Shown here: positions 23,000-35,210 of the stretch, piece after piece
How positions within the stretch are numbered: position 1 is the first letter of the stretch
Layout: each line of letters opens with the position of its first letter
Assembly (NCBI GenBank): GCA_018894105.1
Contig: CM032117.1
Location: forward strand, 52,362,503-52,426,502
Reading direction: 5' to 3'
Length of the DNA stretch: 64,000 nt
Source: Jacaranda mimosifolia
Taxonomy: Eukaryota > Streptophyta > Magnoliopsida > Lamiales > Bignoniaceae
Made by a program: the position numbers and the translations under genes
Notes under the pieces: model-generated
The model's input: only the letters and a program-made list of their open reading frames with translations
Told to the model about the DNA's origin: nothing
Databases searched by the model: none

Positions 23000-24300
23000 C
23001 CTTTTAGATAGAGTGTACTAAAAACTTGAATGTTTTGTACTAAAGATGCTTCTAAAATGTACTTCAGAAACACATAATATATACTACACTTTCAGTTATT
23101 CTATACTTCAGGCTTGAATGTTTTATACTATAGTTGCTTCAAAATATATTGCAGATACACAGATTATATACTGGAGTTCCATTTAATGTATACTGCAGGC
23201 TTAAAGGTTTTATACTTCAGTTGCTTCTAAAATGTACTGCAGATGCAAGGATTATATACTACATTTTCAGTTAATGTATAATACAGGCTTGAATGTTTAT
23301 GTACTAAAGATGCTTCTAAAATGTACTGTAGCTTTACAGATCATATACTACACTTATGCCTAAAGTGTACTGCCAGTTTGAATGTTTTATACTACATTTG
23401 CTTCTAAAATGTACTGCACCTACAGAGATTATACTACAATTTTGCCTAAAGTGTACTCCAGATGCTCCTAAAATGTACTGCAACTATACAGATTATATAC
23501 TACCTTTTGCCTACTGTGTACTATAAGCTTGAATGCTTTGTACTACATACATTTGCTTCTAAAATGTACTGCAGCTTTACAGATTATATACTACACTTAT
23601 GCCTAAAGTGTACTGCCAGTTTGAATATTTTATACTACTTCTCCTTTAAAATTTGCTGCACCTACAAGATTATATACTACACTTTTGCATAATATGTACT
23701 GCATGTGCTCCTAAAATGTACTGTAGCTATATATATATTATGTACTACCCTTTTGCCTAAAGTGTACTGCCATCTTGAATGCTTTATACTACTTTGCTTC
23801 TAAAATGTACTGAAGCTACATAGATTATGTACTACACTTATGCCTAAAGTGTATTGCAAGTTTGAATATTTTATACTACATTTGCTTCTAAAATGTGCTG
23901 CAACTACACAGATTATATACTACAATTTTGCTTAATGTGTATTGCAGATGCTCCTAAAATGTACTGCACCTACACATTATATATAACAAACTTTTGCCTA
24001 ATGTTTACTCCATGCTTGAATGTTTATACTACATTTGCTTCTAAAATATACTGCACCTACACAGATTATACACTATATTTTTGCCTAATGTGTACTGCAA
24101 ATACTCCTAAAATGTACTGCACTATACATATTATATACTATACTACCCTTTTGCCTAATGTGTATTACAACTTTGAATGTTTTATACTACATTTACTTCT
24201 AAAATGTACTGCGGTTATCCATATTATATACTATACTTTTGCTAATGTGTACTGCATGCTTGGATGTTCTATACTACAGATAACACACTACCACTTTCAG
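23000..24300. repeat. TAC-core array in the 5' intron of the C48 gene
   Basis: About 1.3 kb of units with CTTCTAAAATGTACTGCAG, CACAGATTATATACTACA, TTTTGCCTAATGTGTACTGC and AGGCTTGAATGTTTTATACT. Unit length alternates around 100-180 bases because sub-blocks are dropped or added. It separates the DUF1985-like exons from the possible first exon. Confidence 0.88.
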
Positions 24301-24920
24301 ATAGTTTTATCGTATAATTTCACCATATAATTTCATGTAAAAAGAAGTATAAACCCCTAAAAGGTGAAGTGCAACTTTCATGCCCTTCAAGTACAAATCA
24401 GAAACTTCCCATCTTACAACAGAAATCATATATATATCAAAGGGGTTCAAGTGTTTAACGACTAAAAAAGGAATAAAAACCCTAAACATGAGAAAATAGA
24501 CAAGAAATGAGTGTAACATTGAAAAATCACGGACATTTGAAATTGTAATTACAAAAAACATACCTTTGTTTCTTTTCATTACTTATTTTTGTACTTTGCT
24601 TCTTGTTGCAGCTATTATTCCTTCCATTGTCGCAGAAAAATGGCAGAAATTGGTGCCTTTTTTTTGTCCACTTCTTCTTCTTCTTCTTCTCACGTCAATG
24701 GCAGAGGAACGGTTTTGCGCACTTTTCTTTTGGCGCTTAGAGAAGTCGATTTCAGGTAAAAATAAAAAAAGGAAAGCGTTCTTCAAGAGAGAACGCATTT
24801 CCCAGGTATTTTTGGTGTTTTTTCCACTTGCAAGGGTATATAGGTATTTCTAAAAGATATGGGAAGTGATTCTAACTTTTGTGAAAAAGTGGGGAGTTTA
24901 GTGTGTAAAAATTCAAAAAG

Positions 24921-24941
24921 GGACTGAACACTAAATTGAAA
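24921..24941 (-). repeat. MULE right terminal motif
   Basis: GGACTGAACACTAAATTGAA followed by A, the inverted counterpart of the left motif at 13,176. Confidence 0.6.
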
Positions 24942-24969
24942 ATAGGGTTAGACATTTTTTCCTAATTAA

Positions 24970-25016
<47 letters not shown>

Positions 25017-25017
25017 G
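24970..25017. repeat. Compound (TC)n(TA)n microsatellite
   Basis: About 11 TC units run into about 12 TA units at the right edge of the MULE. A (TA)n run also lies at its left edge (about 13,126-13,145). Confidence 0.95.
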
Positions 25018-26455
25018 TAACTATCTAGCTCATTATTTACAATTGTATGGTCTCATTATTATCACTTTATCATAACTTCTTCTCTTCATATATCTAAAAG
25101 TTCAAATAAATACACTAATTACTACAATAATTATAGTATTATATGGAAAAAAAAATATTTTTATTTAGTTTTTATGACATATAAATTTTAGTACACACAT
25201 AAAGTGTGTCAAAATCACTAGTATCTAACTAAATTAAAACATCATCATATCCTTAATTATTTCAGTAGGCCAAATGCTCCTCAATCCGAGGTAATTATTT
25301 TTTATTCTAAACTTTTTATTTTTATTTTTTCAAAATGGTACAAAATAATGCTCCAATTAAAATTACTTATTTTGACACATTCAATGTGCATGCTAAAATT
25401 TTTATAGTATATAATAGATAAAATATTCATTTATATTTTTTATATGTCACTACAATTTTTAATATTTTTAATATACATTTAAATTTTTAGGATAAGTAAA
25501 ATAAAAAAAATTAAGATGAATTAAAATAATAAGAAAGAAATAGATAACAATTGGAGAGAGAATAAATAAAAAGAAAACTATTTTAAAGGTATGAGAATCA
25601 AGAGATAATAACAACAATAATAACAACAGTATTTACAAAAATCTCTACAACACACGTTCAAAGAGGTTGATATTTTATGTATAGCATGGATATATTTTAT
25701 TTTTTTCTAAATTCCGTGATATCATTAATTCTTTCTTTCTTTCCTTTTTTTTTTTTTTTATAAAATCATTCATTCTAATAATATAATATTATCAAATATA
25801 CAATTTTTTTGGTAAATGGCACTATCATCCCCCCAAACTTACTTGTTTTCACACATTATCCCCTAAAAAGTATCCTCAACTTAAGGCCATATGAGCACTT
25901 TGCTGCTCAAGTTGATTGTTCAAGCGAATTATGTATCTGAAAAATTATAATGAGACTTCATGTACCTTACAAAAAACTATTCTCATCATTTTTATTTTTT
26001 CCAAAAAATCATCTACTAATTTACACGACCAATATTAGAGATAAATAATGTCATATGAGTTTAAATCTACCCAACTGTTTAAGGTATATGTAAAACGCTT
26101 TTCTAATGATTAAAAAATATAGAATAAAATAGTTTTTTTGTACTGATTAAGTATCCTTTATAATTGTTATATATTTTCTTAATTTCTTTTTTTTTTAGTT
26201 CAAAAGGATAAAAAAGATTAAAATAGCCTTTGATAAGTCACTGCTAGTTTTTTGATCAAATAATTTGCTTGGAAATCCATTTAGGTCTCCAATAACCCTA
26301 TGTTGAGAGGGTGGAGTGTTTTTAAATTACTTTTGGTGAGTAATATGCGAAATTTAGTTAGTTTGGGGGTTACCCTAAAATTTTTATTTTCTAATTTTAT
26401 CTAAATAAACTAGTCGTGCACATAGACTAACAGATTCCATCCACTCCCAGAGAAA
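25018..26455. other. AT-rich spacer upstream of the F-box gene
   Basis: No coding sequence or transposon ends were recognised. The last 100-200 bases should hold the F-box gene promoter and leader, but no clear TATA box could be assigned. Confidence 0.5.
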
Positions 26456-29287
26456 ATGGATGACGAGAAAGAAAGCAATAAGGCAACCGAATCGGGGCGA
26501 TCCGCGGCCGCCGACTGGGCGGAGTTAACTCACGAATGTCTTATCAACATCCTCTCCCGCCTCTCTCTGGAGGACCGGTGGCGAGGCACTATGCGCGTGT
26601 GCATGGCGTGGCATCAAGCCTGCAAGGATCCTTGTCTCAACTCGGTGCTTGACCTCGAATGTTACTTCAACTCCGCCGCTGACTTACCCCGGTTCTGGAC
26701 TTCAGATTTCGAGCGCAGGATCGATAATATGCTTGGATCAGTCGTCGTTTGGAGTGCGGGTTCGCTCACGGAAATCCGCGTCAGGCATTGCTCTGATCGA
26801 TCGCTGTCGTTAGTCAAACAGCGGTATGCTTTTTGGTTGAATTATATGCGTGTTAGATTGGGTTGCTGATGATTGAAGATGATGTTTTGTTGAACTTTTT
26901 TCTAGCTATTGATTTATTCTTTTGACGATAAAGAATTAAGGTTGAATTTGTGTCCTTAATTTGGTTGATATATATATATATATATATATTGGTTGTCCGT
27001 GAATATCTTTTGTTTTAGGTTTCTTTTGTAATTGATAGTTGCCTTTTTGTCATTTGTTGGATAACTAGGATCCATTTCCCTGATTTGAACTCTGACTTGC
27101 GGACAATTGAAAATTTGTACCTTTAATTACTAAATTTCAGTTTTCTTAAGGGGCCATTGAATTATTTCAAATGATTTTGTAGATTAATAACTCTGACGTG
27201 GTTGTAACAATTGATAGAAAGGTTTCAAAATCTTCTCATTAATAGTTGTACTTGTTATCCTTTCCCTTTTTCTGTTTCAACATTTTTCTTTTGCGCTGGC
27301 TTGAGAAAAATTGTAGTATCTCTAGTAATTGCCAGCTGACATAAGGAAAATTGGAGATGACTATCTCTAGTTTGCAAGGTTTCTTTTCATTCAGGTGATG
27401 TTTCAAGGCCTCAATCTGTTGTTGTTTGATTTGAGAGAGATTCTCACTTATGGTGGGTCTATTTAATCTAACAGAGTCTTTACTTCTAGTAGTCAAATTG
27501 ATGTATGTACTTCTTATTTGTGCACAAGTTTGTTGATTTGAGCTGGTGCATGGATGCTGAAAATGAGTAATAGTTCTGTAGTTTGAAGGAAATGGATTAG
27601 GTTGTAACTGGAACTTTCCTAACTTATGTTATTGATTTCTATATTTTGGTTTATACCTTTTTAATTCAATTTGGTTTTATAACTTGCTAACATGAATGAT
27701 TGAGAATCAAGGTAACGTCCAGAGCTCTAAGTTTCACAATAGTTCATTGATGTCAGATTCGAGATTTCAACAGCTTTAATCAAATTTTATTATTCTGTGA
27801 AATGGAATTTTATTACCAATATGATTTATGTATGGACCCTCCATTCTCATATCTTTTGATGCTTAGTTTGTGTATTTTCTGTTATGTTAGGCTGTCTGTA
27901 ATATTGGAGCAGGATTTTGGTAAATCCTAGTGAACCTTGGGTATGACCCTGGAAAAGGAGAGAATTAAAAGATTTAACTTTAGTTTCCTTGTAAACTGCT
28001 TAAATAGTGAATAATATTCCAAATGTACTGTAAGTATCTCTGTTAAATTGAAACTTCAAGCTTGCTTGGGTATGTAGAACTCTTTGTACCAACATCTTCT
28101 TTGACACTTCTGTTTTAATAGAGTGTTTGATTTGGAAGAGTTTGATTGGGTATAACTGAAAAAACAACTGGATGGTTAGGTTTCAACAGAACAATCACAT
28201 ATTCTGTTTTTTGATGTTTTCTCAGAAAAGATCAATCTTTTGGATGCAGGGGAAGATACACTTGAAGCAATCTTTTAACAGTCGTAACTTTGGTTCATTT
28301 GGTTCTGCCGTATATTTTGCTTTCAAAATATTTGATGTTATTATATTTTGTTATGCAACTGATGATCGATTTTTTGGCATCAGTTATTGTGATTCAGAGA
28401 GATTGAAATCAGTTTTAGGTTAAGCTAAACTTTTTGAGTTTGAACTTTTGCTGCTAGTTCTTTGGATAATATGTAGTTACCAGTTACAGGTTCTATGGTT
28501 TTATCTTTATTTTATATCATTGAGATGGTGTTGCCTCGAGTTCTTATATGATAGTAGGCTGGGGCACTGGGAACATAGTAACTGTTATATGTTGGAGTTT
28601 CTGGTCAGTTGTTTTAATCTTTTGCAAGTATTTGTTTGGTGGTTCATTAGTTAATAACTTAATGCATATATTTCAATTTGTCGGAGCCTGTTGTTACATG
28701 TATTCTCTTGCAGGTGCCCAAATCTTCAGGTTCTTTCTATTAAGAGCTGTCCTCGTGTCACTGATACAATTATGGCCGAAATAGCATCTGGGTGCCCCAA
28801 GATTAAGGAGCTTGACATCAGCTACTGCTACGAAATATCCCATAAATCTTTAGCTGTCATAGGATCTCGTTGTCCCAATGTCCATATGCTTAAACGGAAC
28901 TTGATGAACTGGTTGGATCCTTCCCAACATAAAGGAGTTGTCCCCGCTGACTATCTTAATGCCTGTCCTCAGGATGGGGATTCAGAAGCTGCTGCCATCT
29001 CAAAATTTATGCCTCATCTTCTCCATCTTGAACTTCGCTTCTCCAAGTTGACTGCTAAAGGCCTCACTATGATCTCTGAAGGGTGTCAGGACCTGGAGTA
29101 TGTGGATTTATCCGGATGTGCAAATGTGACTGGTCGGGATATTGCAAATGCTTCGTCAAATCTGAAGAAGTTGAAAAATATCAAAAAGCCCAACTTTTAT
29201 ATTCCAAGGTCTGCTTTAATTGCAGAAAGATATGGTCATTGGAGATTGTACGATGAACGATTTCAAACAGATGTATTCAGAATCTGA
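26456..29287 (+). CDS. SKIP1-like: F-box/LRR protein, SKIP1-like
   Basis: Two exons, 26,456-26,823 and 28,714-29,287, join in phase 2 (CG|GTATGC ... TTGCAG|G) to a 313-residue protein. Residues about 18-60 form the F-box (DWAELTHECLINILSRLSLE, then RWRGTMRVCMAWHQAC), which binds SKP1 in an SCF ubiquitin ligase. Next is the SKIP1-type stretch EIRVRHCSDRSLS, then leucine-rich repeats of the Cys-containing type (CPNLQVLSIKSCPRVTD, CPKIKELDISYCYEIS, then LKRNL and LEYVDLSGCANVTGRDI). The C-terminal IKKPNFYIPRS matches the equivalent region of Arabidopsis SKIP1 (At5g57900) as I recall it, and the length is close to that protein's 300 residues. No frame damage was seen. The 1.9 kb intron contains several open frames that are chance. 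Substrate is unknown. The start ATG is the first in frame after a stop. Confidence 0.93.
26968..26990. repeat. (TA)n microsatellite in the SKIP1-like intron
   Basis: About 11 TA units inside the long intron. Confidence 0.9.
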
Positions 29288-29794
29288 TCAGACAGGAAAA
29301 AAAGATGGAAAGAGATTAATTGCAAATTATTAAGAGAGTGCGGATTTCAATCAGACGTGTTCAATGTCAAGGTACTGTGAAAGTTTCTCTGGCTGCCAAG
29401 TTCTATTTTACTATTTTATGTATATGATGTGTGGGATGCTATTTGGAACCACGTTCTGGAATGTTGTTATTGTTGGCTGTTCGAATAAAAAACATAACGC
29501 TGGATTTTCTTGCCATCTTTTCAGTCTGTTTGCGAATCAGCTGCAAATGTATGAATTTGTAAATCATGGTGTTCTCCATTTTGCATTTACTCTTTATTTT
29601 AAATATTACCTCTCAGTTTTATAAATGCCTGGGCAGATTGCAATTCAGCCTCCATGAAAAGTGCAAAAAAAAAAAAAAAAAAGAATTTTCACGCCCTAAA
29701 AAGACCTTTGTTGAAGCACTTTTTTCTTGGTCAACCTTTGGGAGGGATTTGTAGAAATTTTGGATGAGTTTTATTTTATAGCATCTATTTTTAA

Positions 29795-30146
29795 CACTAT
29801 GTTTCGTTTAAGAATTTTGATAAGAAAAAGAAAGTATTAGAGAAAAGAAAAAGAAAAGAAAAAATTATAAAATTTTAAATTTGTTTGGTTGTTAATGAAA
29901 ATAATAAAAAAAGGGATGGGGAAAAGAGGGGTGCTGAATGTGTTGGAAAATAAGAGAGAATTCAAATAGGTTTTTTTCTAATTTTTTTTTATTATTTTGT
30001 GAGGAAAATTCCTTTTTCTTAAATACATTATATTTTTTCTCAAGATTTTTTTTAAATATTTTTCTTACCAACTAAATAATCAAAAATATTTTTCTTAATA
30101 TTTTCTTTATTTTTTCTTCACCAAAATTCATGAACCAAACATGGTG
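29795..30146. mobile_element. Tourist-like MITE (PIF/Harbinger type)
   Basis: A 352-base element with imperfect inverted ends: CACTATGTTTCGTTTAAGAA on the left and CACCATGTTTGGTTCATGAA on the right (reverse complement). TAA flanks it directly on both sides (29,792-29,794 and 30,147-30,149). Three-base TAA/TTA duplications are typical of PIF/Harbinger elements. There is no coding capacity. It lies about 500 bases past the SKIP1-like stop. Confidence 0.82.
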
Positions 30147-30800
30147 TAAAAGTTGCTTTTGTTTGGGTATTTTATTTTCTAATTGATTTCCCCCGCACCC
30201 GAAGGAATAATCCCTTTGCTGTCACTTCAAGTAGTATTCTTCAATTCTTGCTTCGTTCAGAGCAGTAGAGTTGAAAATAAAATTTGGATATGGGAGTGAA
30301 TAACTTATGGATTTTTAATTTTTTTTATTAGTTAAATAATGTTGGTAATTTGGGATGAGGAATTACACAATATGTTCAAAGTTCTGTTACCTTTTTTATG
30401 TTCCTTGGGTAAACTATATTGGGCTGTAAAATTATAATCTAATTTATTGTGAGTTCTAGTGTTTTATAAGAATAAAATTATTATTTCATTAGTTAGTATA
30501 TTTTAATTATTTTTAAGTTAGGGAAACGTAGATTCTACTTTAATGTGTATTAACTTTGAAAATGATGATTATATATGTGAAAATTAAAACAAGTCATTTT
30601 TATTAAAAATTGATAGAAAACATAATTGGGAATAATAATGAAACCAAACTTCTTACCTAAAATTATTTATATAGTAGAATTTCATCATCCATAAGTTTTA
30701 TCCTTTCTTTTTTTGTAATGATTTCATTTCATTTATGATTTCATTCATTGTTGAATTATGCCAAGTGTATCTGATTTTCAATCAATAAAAGATGAAATGG

Positions 30801-30860
30801 AATATTTAATACACGTGTCATATATTCATGAATATTTAATACACGTGTCATATATTCATG
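30801..30860. repeat. Exact 30-base tandem duplication with a CACGTG core
   Basis: Two identical 30-base units, each with AATACACGTGTCATATATTC. The CACGTG is a G-box-like word, but there is no gene close enough to assign a function. Confidence 0.95.
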
Positions 30861-31559
30861 AAATGAAATAGAAGATGAAATAAAGAATGAAATAGATAAT
30901 TTAAACTACAAAAATAGCACTTTGGATCCTGCATTCCATTTCTTATTTCATCTCCTATTCCAACTTGTAGGGCTGTAAATGGATATTCGAAAATTCGTTT
31001 ACCGTTCGCATTCGTATTCGTTTGTACACAATTTATCCGCATCCGTTTAAAGTGGATATTATCCGTATCCGATTAGTAGATATCCGATTATAAATGGATA
31101 TGAATATGGTAAATGCGTATCCGATCTGTTTAATATATGATCCGAATATATATTTATTAAATAATATATTATTTATATTTTTCAATAAAAATCTCATAAA
31201 AATCTCAAAAATCTCATTATATCTTGGGTTAAATAAATGTCTACCTTACGGGATTTAATAAATTCTTTTGAATTTTTCTTGTAACAGAATCATATCTTCT
31301 ATTTCCACATCTTCTACTACTAATTTGAATGCAGAGGATTAAAAAACTAAAATCATTAAGATTAAAAAGCTTTTGGAAGATAAAACGCTACCACAAAATA
31401 TTTTTGAAGTCGGATATTTTGAAAAAATAATTTGATGCATGTCCAAGTGCCATAAAAATCGTTCCAAAAGTAATTAGATGGCAAAATGCAATTTGAGGGG
31501 TAAAGCGTAATAAATTTTGTGGGAAGTGCCACAAATTTATTAAAAAAGTGATAATCTGC

Positions 31560-31985
31560 ATCTTCTTAGAGTTTGTTTGTTTTTGTTATCGCCATTCATT
31601 TTCATTTACAACACAATTAGAAAATAAAAAATTATTAATTTTTAAATTATTTTTAATCAAAATATTCTCTATTTTTATTTTTAATTTTTTTTTTCTAAAT
31701 CTACCATATCATCTTATTACCATATCGATCAAATTCAAATTTGATTTCACATAAAATACTCAGCATCATTTTAAAATTAATAAAATCTACATATATTATA
31801 AAATAATAAATTTTTTTAAACATAAAAAATATAAATTAACTAACTTTTCAATCTTATATATACTGTAACCATTATTCCCAATAAAACATTCAAATACAAT
31901 TTCGTTTTTCGTTTTCAAACTGTAACTATTTTTTCAACATTTGAAAATGCATAAAAATGAAAAAGAACTTTAAAAATATATTCTA
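31560..31985. mobile_element. AT-rich MITE-like repeat, copy A
   Basis: This shares long stretches with 35,930-36,335: TTTGTTT...CATTCATTTTC, CATCATTTTAAAATTAATAAA, ATATAAATTAACTAACTTTTCA, CAAATACAATTTC. Two related dispersed copies with CATTTTC-rich edges suggest a small transposon. Exact ends and target duplication were not established. Confidence 0.5.
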
Positions 31986-32219
31986 GCAGGTACTTAGTTT
32001 TGCAGATTTATTTATTTATTTATACACACGCGTCCATCCCTGATCTCACATTTAATTTTTTTTGTGAGACTAATGCATGCCATCTAAAGGGGCCAAGTAC
32101 AGTTTTTCTTTTATTCTTCGTCATTGGATACACCATTATTGTTTCCAAACCCAACGTTTTATGTACTCTAGAAGTACATAATTGTCTGCAAAAGATAGAA
32201 ATTAAGTGTAACCAGAAGT

Positions 32220-33019
32220 TCAACGTAACAGAAACAAGCAATTGACCACCATAGACACAGAAAGAGTGATGATGGGACCAAGATCAACAAGAGCTACTGG
32301 CAAACTAGTAGCTCCATTCTTTTTTGATGGCTTGTTAGGAAGATCATCCGACCCTCCGTAAGCTCCTCTTCTGTGATGTTCCACTTCCTGCACCCGTATT
32401 GTGTAATTTTTATGTTGCTCACTTTCACTTGCTTTAATACTCATATCATCTTTTGAAGGTTCTGAAAAAGGAAACTTACGCCACAGTTAGAAATTAAAAG
32501 CAGTGAAACTTGCAAAAAGTATGCTGGGAAAAATGGGTCCGCCTATGTGGGTGTGTGGAAGGTTGGAGGGAGTTGAAACTCCTCCCAACTTCAACATTCA
32601 ACTCACATATGTACACCCTGAGGAGGTCATGGACATGCAATATATGTATTTTGTGTATAATGTGTGCTTACTAATTGAAAATTGTTGTACAGTAAAATAA
32701 TAATAATAATAATATGATTAGCATGTAGGAATGAGTTAGGAATGGTATGGGCACTTTCAAGTTCATTTCTGCGCCTATGATTGGTATAATTTAGAGATGG
32801 GCATGCATATTCCCGTTGGAATCTCCATTTCCAAAATGATGAGTTTAGTCATTCCCTTCCTTCCTTGTGGGTTTAGGAAAAAGGAAAAAAAGTAAGGAGA
32901 AAAAAATTACCTCCTCCTCCTCCTCCCCCTCTAGCTTTAGAAGTGGAACTCTGGCATGAGATGAAAGCTATCGTCTGAGCACACATAATTAAGAAGAGCA
33001 TAATTATTGGCATTTTCAT
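32220..33019 (-). CDS. Short secreted protein of unrecognised family, paralog A
   Basis: Two exons, 32,911-33,019 and 32,220-32,461, join (GAG|GTAAT ... TTTCAG|AA) to 116 residues with no stop. Residues 1-22 form a signal peptide (MKMPIIMLFLIMCAQTIAFI, then SC). A Gly run ends exon 1. The middle is hydrophilic, with an NYT glycosylation site, EVEHHRRGAYGG and PNKPSKKNGATSL. The C-terminus is a hydrophobic segment (GPIITLSVSMVVNCLFLL) that could be a GPI-attachment signal or membrane anchor. A TATAAAT lies 54 bases before the ATG. The downstream ATG was chosen over one 22 codons earlier because it gives a clean signal peptide and matches the paralog at 39.5 kb. I do not recognise the family. 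A secreted, surface-anchored or peptide-precursor role is inference. Confidence 0.75.
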
Positions 33020-33072
33020 GGTGCATATGGATAAGCTCTGCTCTTGTGAAAGTGAGGTGGATGGGATTAGGA

Positions 33073-33079
33073 ATTTATA
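33073..33079 (-). promoter_or_regulatory. Probable TATA box of paralog A
   Basis: TATAAAT on the minus strand, 54 bases upstream of the chosen ATG. The second paralog has TATAAAA at the same distance, in otherwise similar leader sequence. Confidence 0.55.
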
Positions 33080-33638
33080 CTGCAAACTAATCTTTTCTTG
33101 TGAAGATCATAACTTTTCTGATAAGCAAGAATCAAAGAGAAATGGAATAATTAGAGCTTTCTAAGGGAACAATGTCGAGAGATGCAAAGTGCAAGCTAAA
33201 TTGGGAATATATATATAAAAGGCATGAAAAAGGATGAGAAGATATCAAAGAAAAGATTAATTCACGTAGGAGCATGATTGGACTATGGCATGTTTGGTAT
33301 ACTATTATGTTCGAATTGTTTAATTGTAATTTCATAACAATAAAACCTATGATACGGAGATTGTTCGATAGGAAATTGTATAATTGTTCAACAAAGAATT
33401 CAACTCAAAAGTTGTGATATAATAATCAAAATTATTTAATTTCCTTTATATATCATTGAAAATATTATGTTATCTTTCTGTTGCTAATTGGATTATCAAC
33501 ATTAGTTATCCTTATGTAAAAACATCGTAAGTTTTATATATTTAAACTATCTATAAATTATAATTGATCAATAATGAATTACTCAACATAATTTTCATTT
33601 TTATCTTTTCAAATAGTCATTTGGGTATTCATCACAAT

Positions 33639-34373
33639 CAATGTTTTCAAAACCGGATCGGACAGAGAACAAACGATATTACTAATTATTGATTCAATTG
33701 GTTTGACCGGTTGGACGACTGGTTTGACCGGTATGATGTCATAATAACGTAATAATTATATTTAATTTTATAAATATATAATATTTTAATATTAACAAAA
33801 AATAAAATTTTCAATCATATAGAAAGAATATTATTTGAAAAAAATTTCAACTTACTTATTTTTAGGTACGTTTTTTAGAGAAAAAAAATACTATTTCACA
33901 ATTAGTCAACTATAAATGAATAAAAAATAATATTTCACATTACTTTAAATAATAATTCATTTCAAGCTTCAACTCCAAATAAAAATAAATTCTTCTACAC
34001 TAAATATTCAACATAATCTAAGAGAGATTAAACAAAATAAAACAACAAATTAAACATAAGCATTCATATATAACTACCAATTCATTAAATTTCAAGCAAA
34101 TAAATTCATATTTCAAAAAATTACATGTCCAAAATCTTTAATCATCATCTTTCAATTCATAATTTCTCTTTAATTTATTTTTTATATTTTTCAATTTTTT
34201 TAAAAAATTAATTTTTAAAATTTCCAAGTGAACTAGTCAAAAACCCATCGAACCAATACCAGTTTAATCGGTTTTTTGACCAGTTCGAAAGGTTACCAAT
34301 TTTTATGCTTCAACCACACCAGGGTGGCCTCTGGCCCACGGTCCAATCGCCCAGTCCGGTTTTGAAAACATTG
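33639..34373. mobile_element. hAT-like MITE, present only in duplication copy 1
   Basis: A 735-base element with perfect 19-base inverted ends (CAATGTTTTCAAAACCGGA). It is flanked by ATCACAAT and ATCACAAC, an 8-base target duplication with one mismatch. The second duplication copy has the uninterrupted site near 41,335-41,345. Inside, the ends are rich in GGTTTGACCGGT words and the middle is AT-rich. Eight-base duplications point to the hAT superfamily. There is no coding capacity. Confidence 0.88.
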
Positions 34374-35210
34374 ATCACAACAAACAAAAAGTGAGCATAA
34401 TCCTAGCTAAAAAAATATAATTGTATGGACAAGCATATAACAAGAATATCATGCCTTGATAATATTTTTCTTTGTTCACATGGAAAATCAAGTAGTGTTA
34501 ATATATTGATTTGATAGAAAAAGAGAGATCAACGATTTTCATGTTTTCATTTTGTTGGTTTGATGAGAATAATTGAAAAGCATTCTAATTTCTGAAGTAT
34601 ATTGTTTGATATATTATATAAGTATATATTTGGAATAACATGCTAAGTATCTATCCGATTCAATGTACGTTTTGATTTGATCTGTGTGATCTTATCATTA
34701 AACGAATGTATTCTTGTGGCTGCTAGCCATTGAAAGATGAACAAAAATGAAATTAGGGAGAGAGGTGTTCGTTTATATTTTAAAAAAATATTTCTATTTC
34801 TTATTGTGAAATTTGGAAATATATTTATTTTATTTTATTTCGTTTCCAATTTTTTGTACACTTGATTACCTGCAACCATATCATCGGCACCCACAAGATT
34901 AATTGAATTTAATATAAATAGAGTCTGTTGATTCCATAAATTACTTCAAAATCATAAATATTCTAGAGCCCACATCTTTGAATATATTAGAAATGTGTTG
35001 TTCAAGCCGCAGGATGGCATCTGTAAAGTATAACATGAATAATTTGATTTGGCAAAAGTAATAAAGGGTTAACAGTATTATTCCAAGCAGATCTATGACT
35101 ATTTTTCTAAGAAAATATTCTCTTTTCTTTATGATTAATTAGGAACAAAATGGCTGTTCCAAATCTATGCAGCCTCTGGCAGAAATTCTTTGTTAGATGC
35201 CTACTTTTAT

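Larger units (their letters stand above)
13150..24985 (+). mobile_element. Mutator-like element with convergent transposase and C48 peptidase genes
   Basis: The element of about 11.8 kb has weakly conserved inverted ends. The left motif at 13,176-13,197 and the reverse complement of 24,921-24,941 both read TTTCAA, then TTT, GTG and TCAGTCC, with about three differences over 21-22 bases. Between them lie a MURA-type transposase (plus strand, 13.5-18.2 kb) and a Ulp1/C48 peptidase gene (minus strand, 22.9-19.6 kb). Plant MULEs carrying a C48 peptidase are known (the Kaonashi group). Both genes carry stops and frameshifts, so this copy cannot move on its own. Non-coding parts are largely tandem arrays. 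Both ends abut TA-dinucleotide runs, which hides any 9-11 base target duplication, so the outer limits are approximate. Confidence 0.8.

Noticed and set aside
13880..24300. CRISPR-like repeat arrays
   Set aside because: Units are degenerate, with no uniform repeat-spacer pattern, in a plant nuclear genome. They are minisatellites.
28172..28784. Three open frames between the SKIP1-like exons
   Set aside because: They lie in the 1.9 kb intron, overlap each other in different frames, and show no family resemblance.
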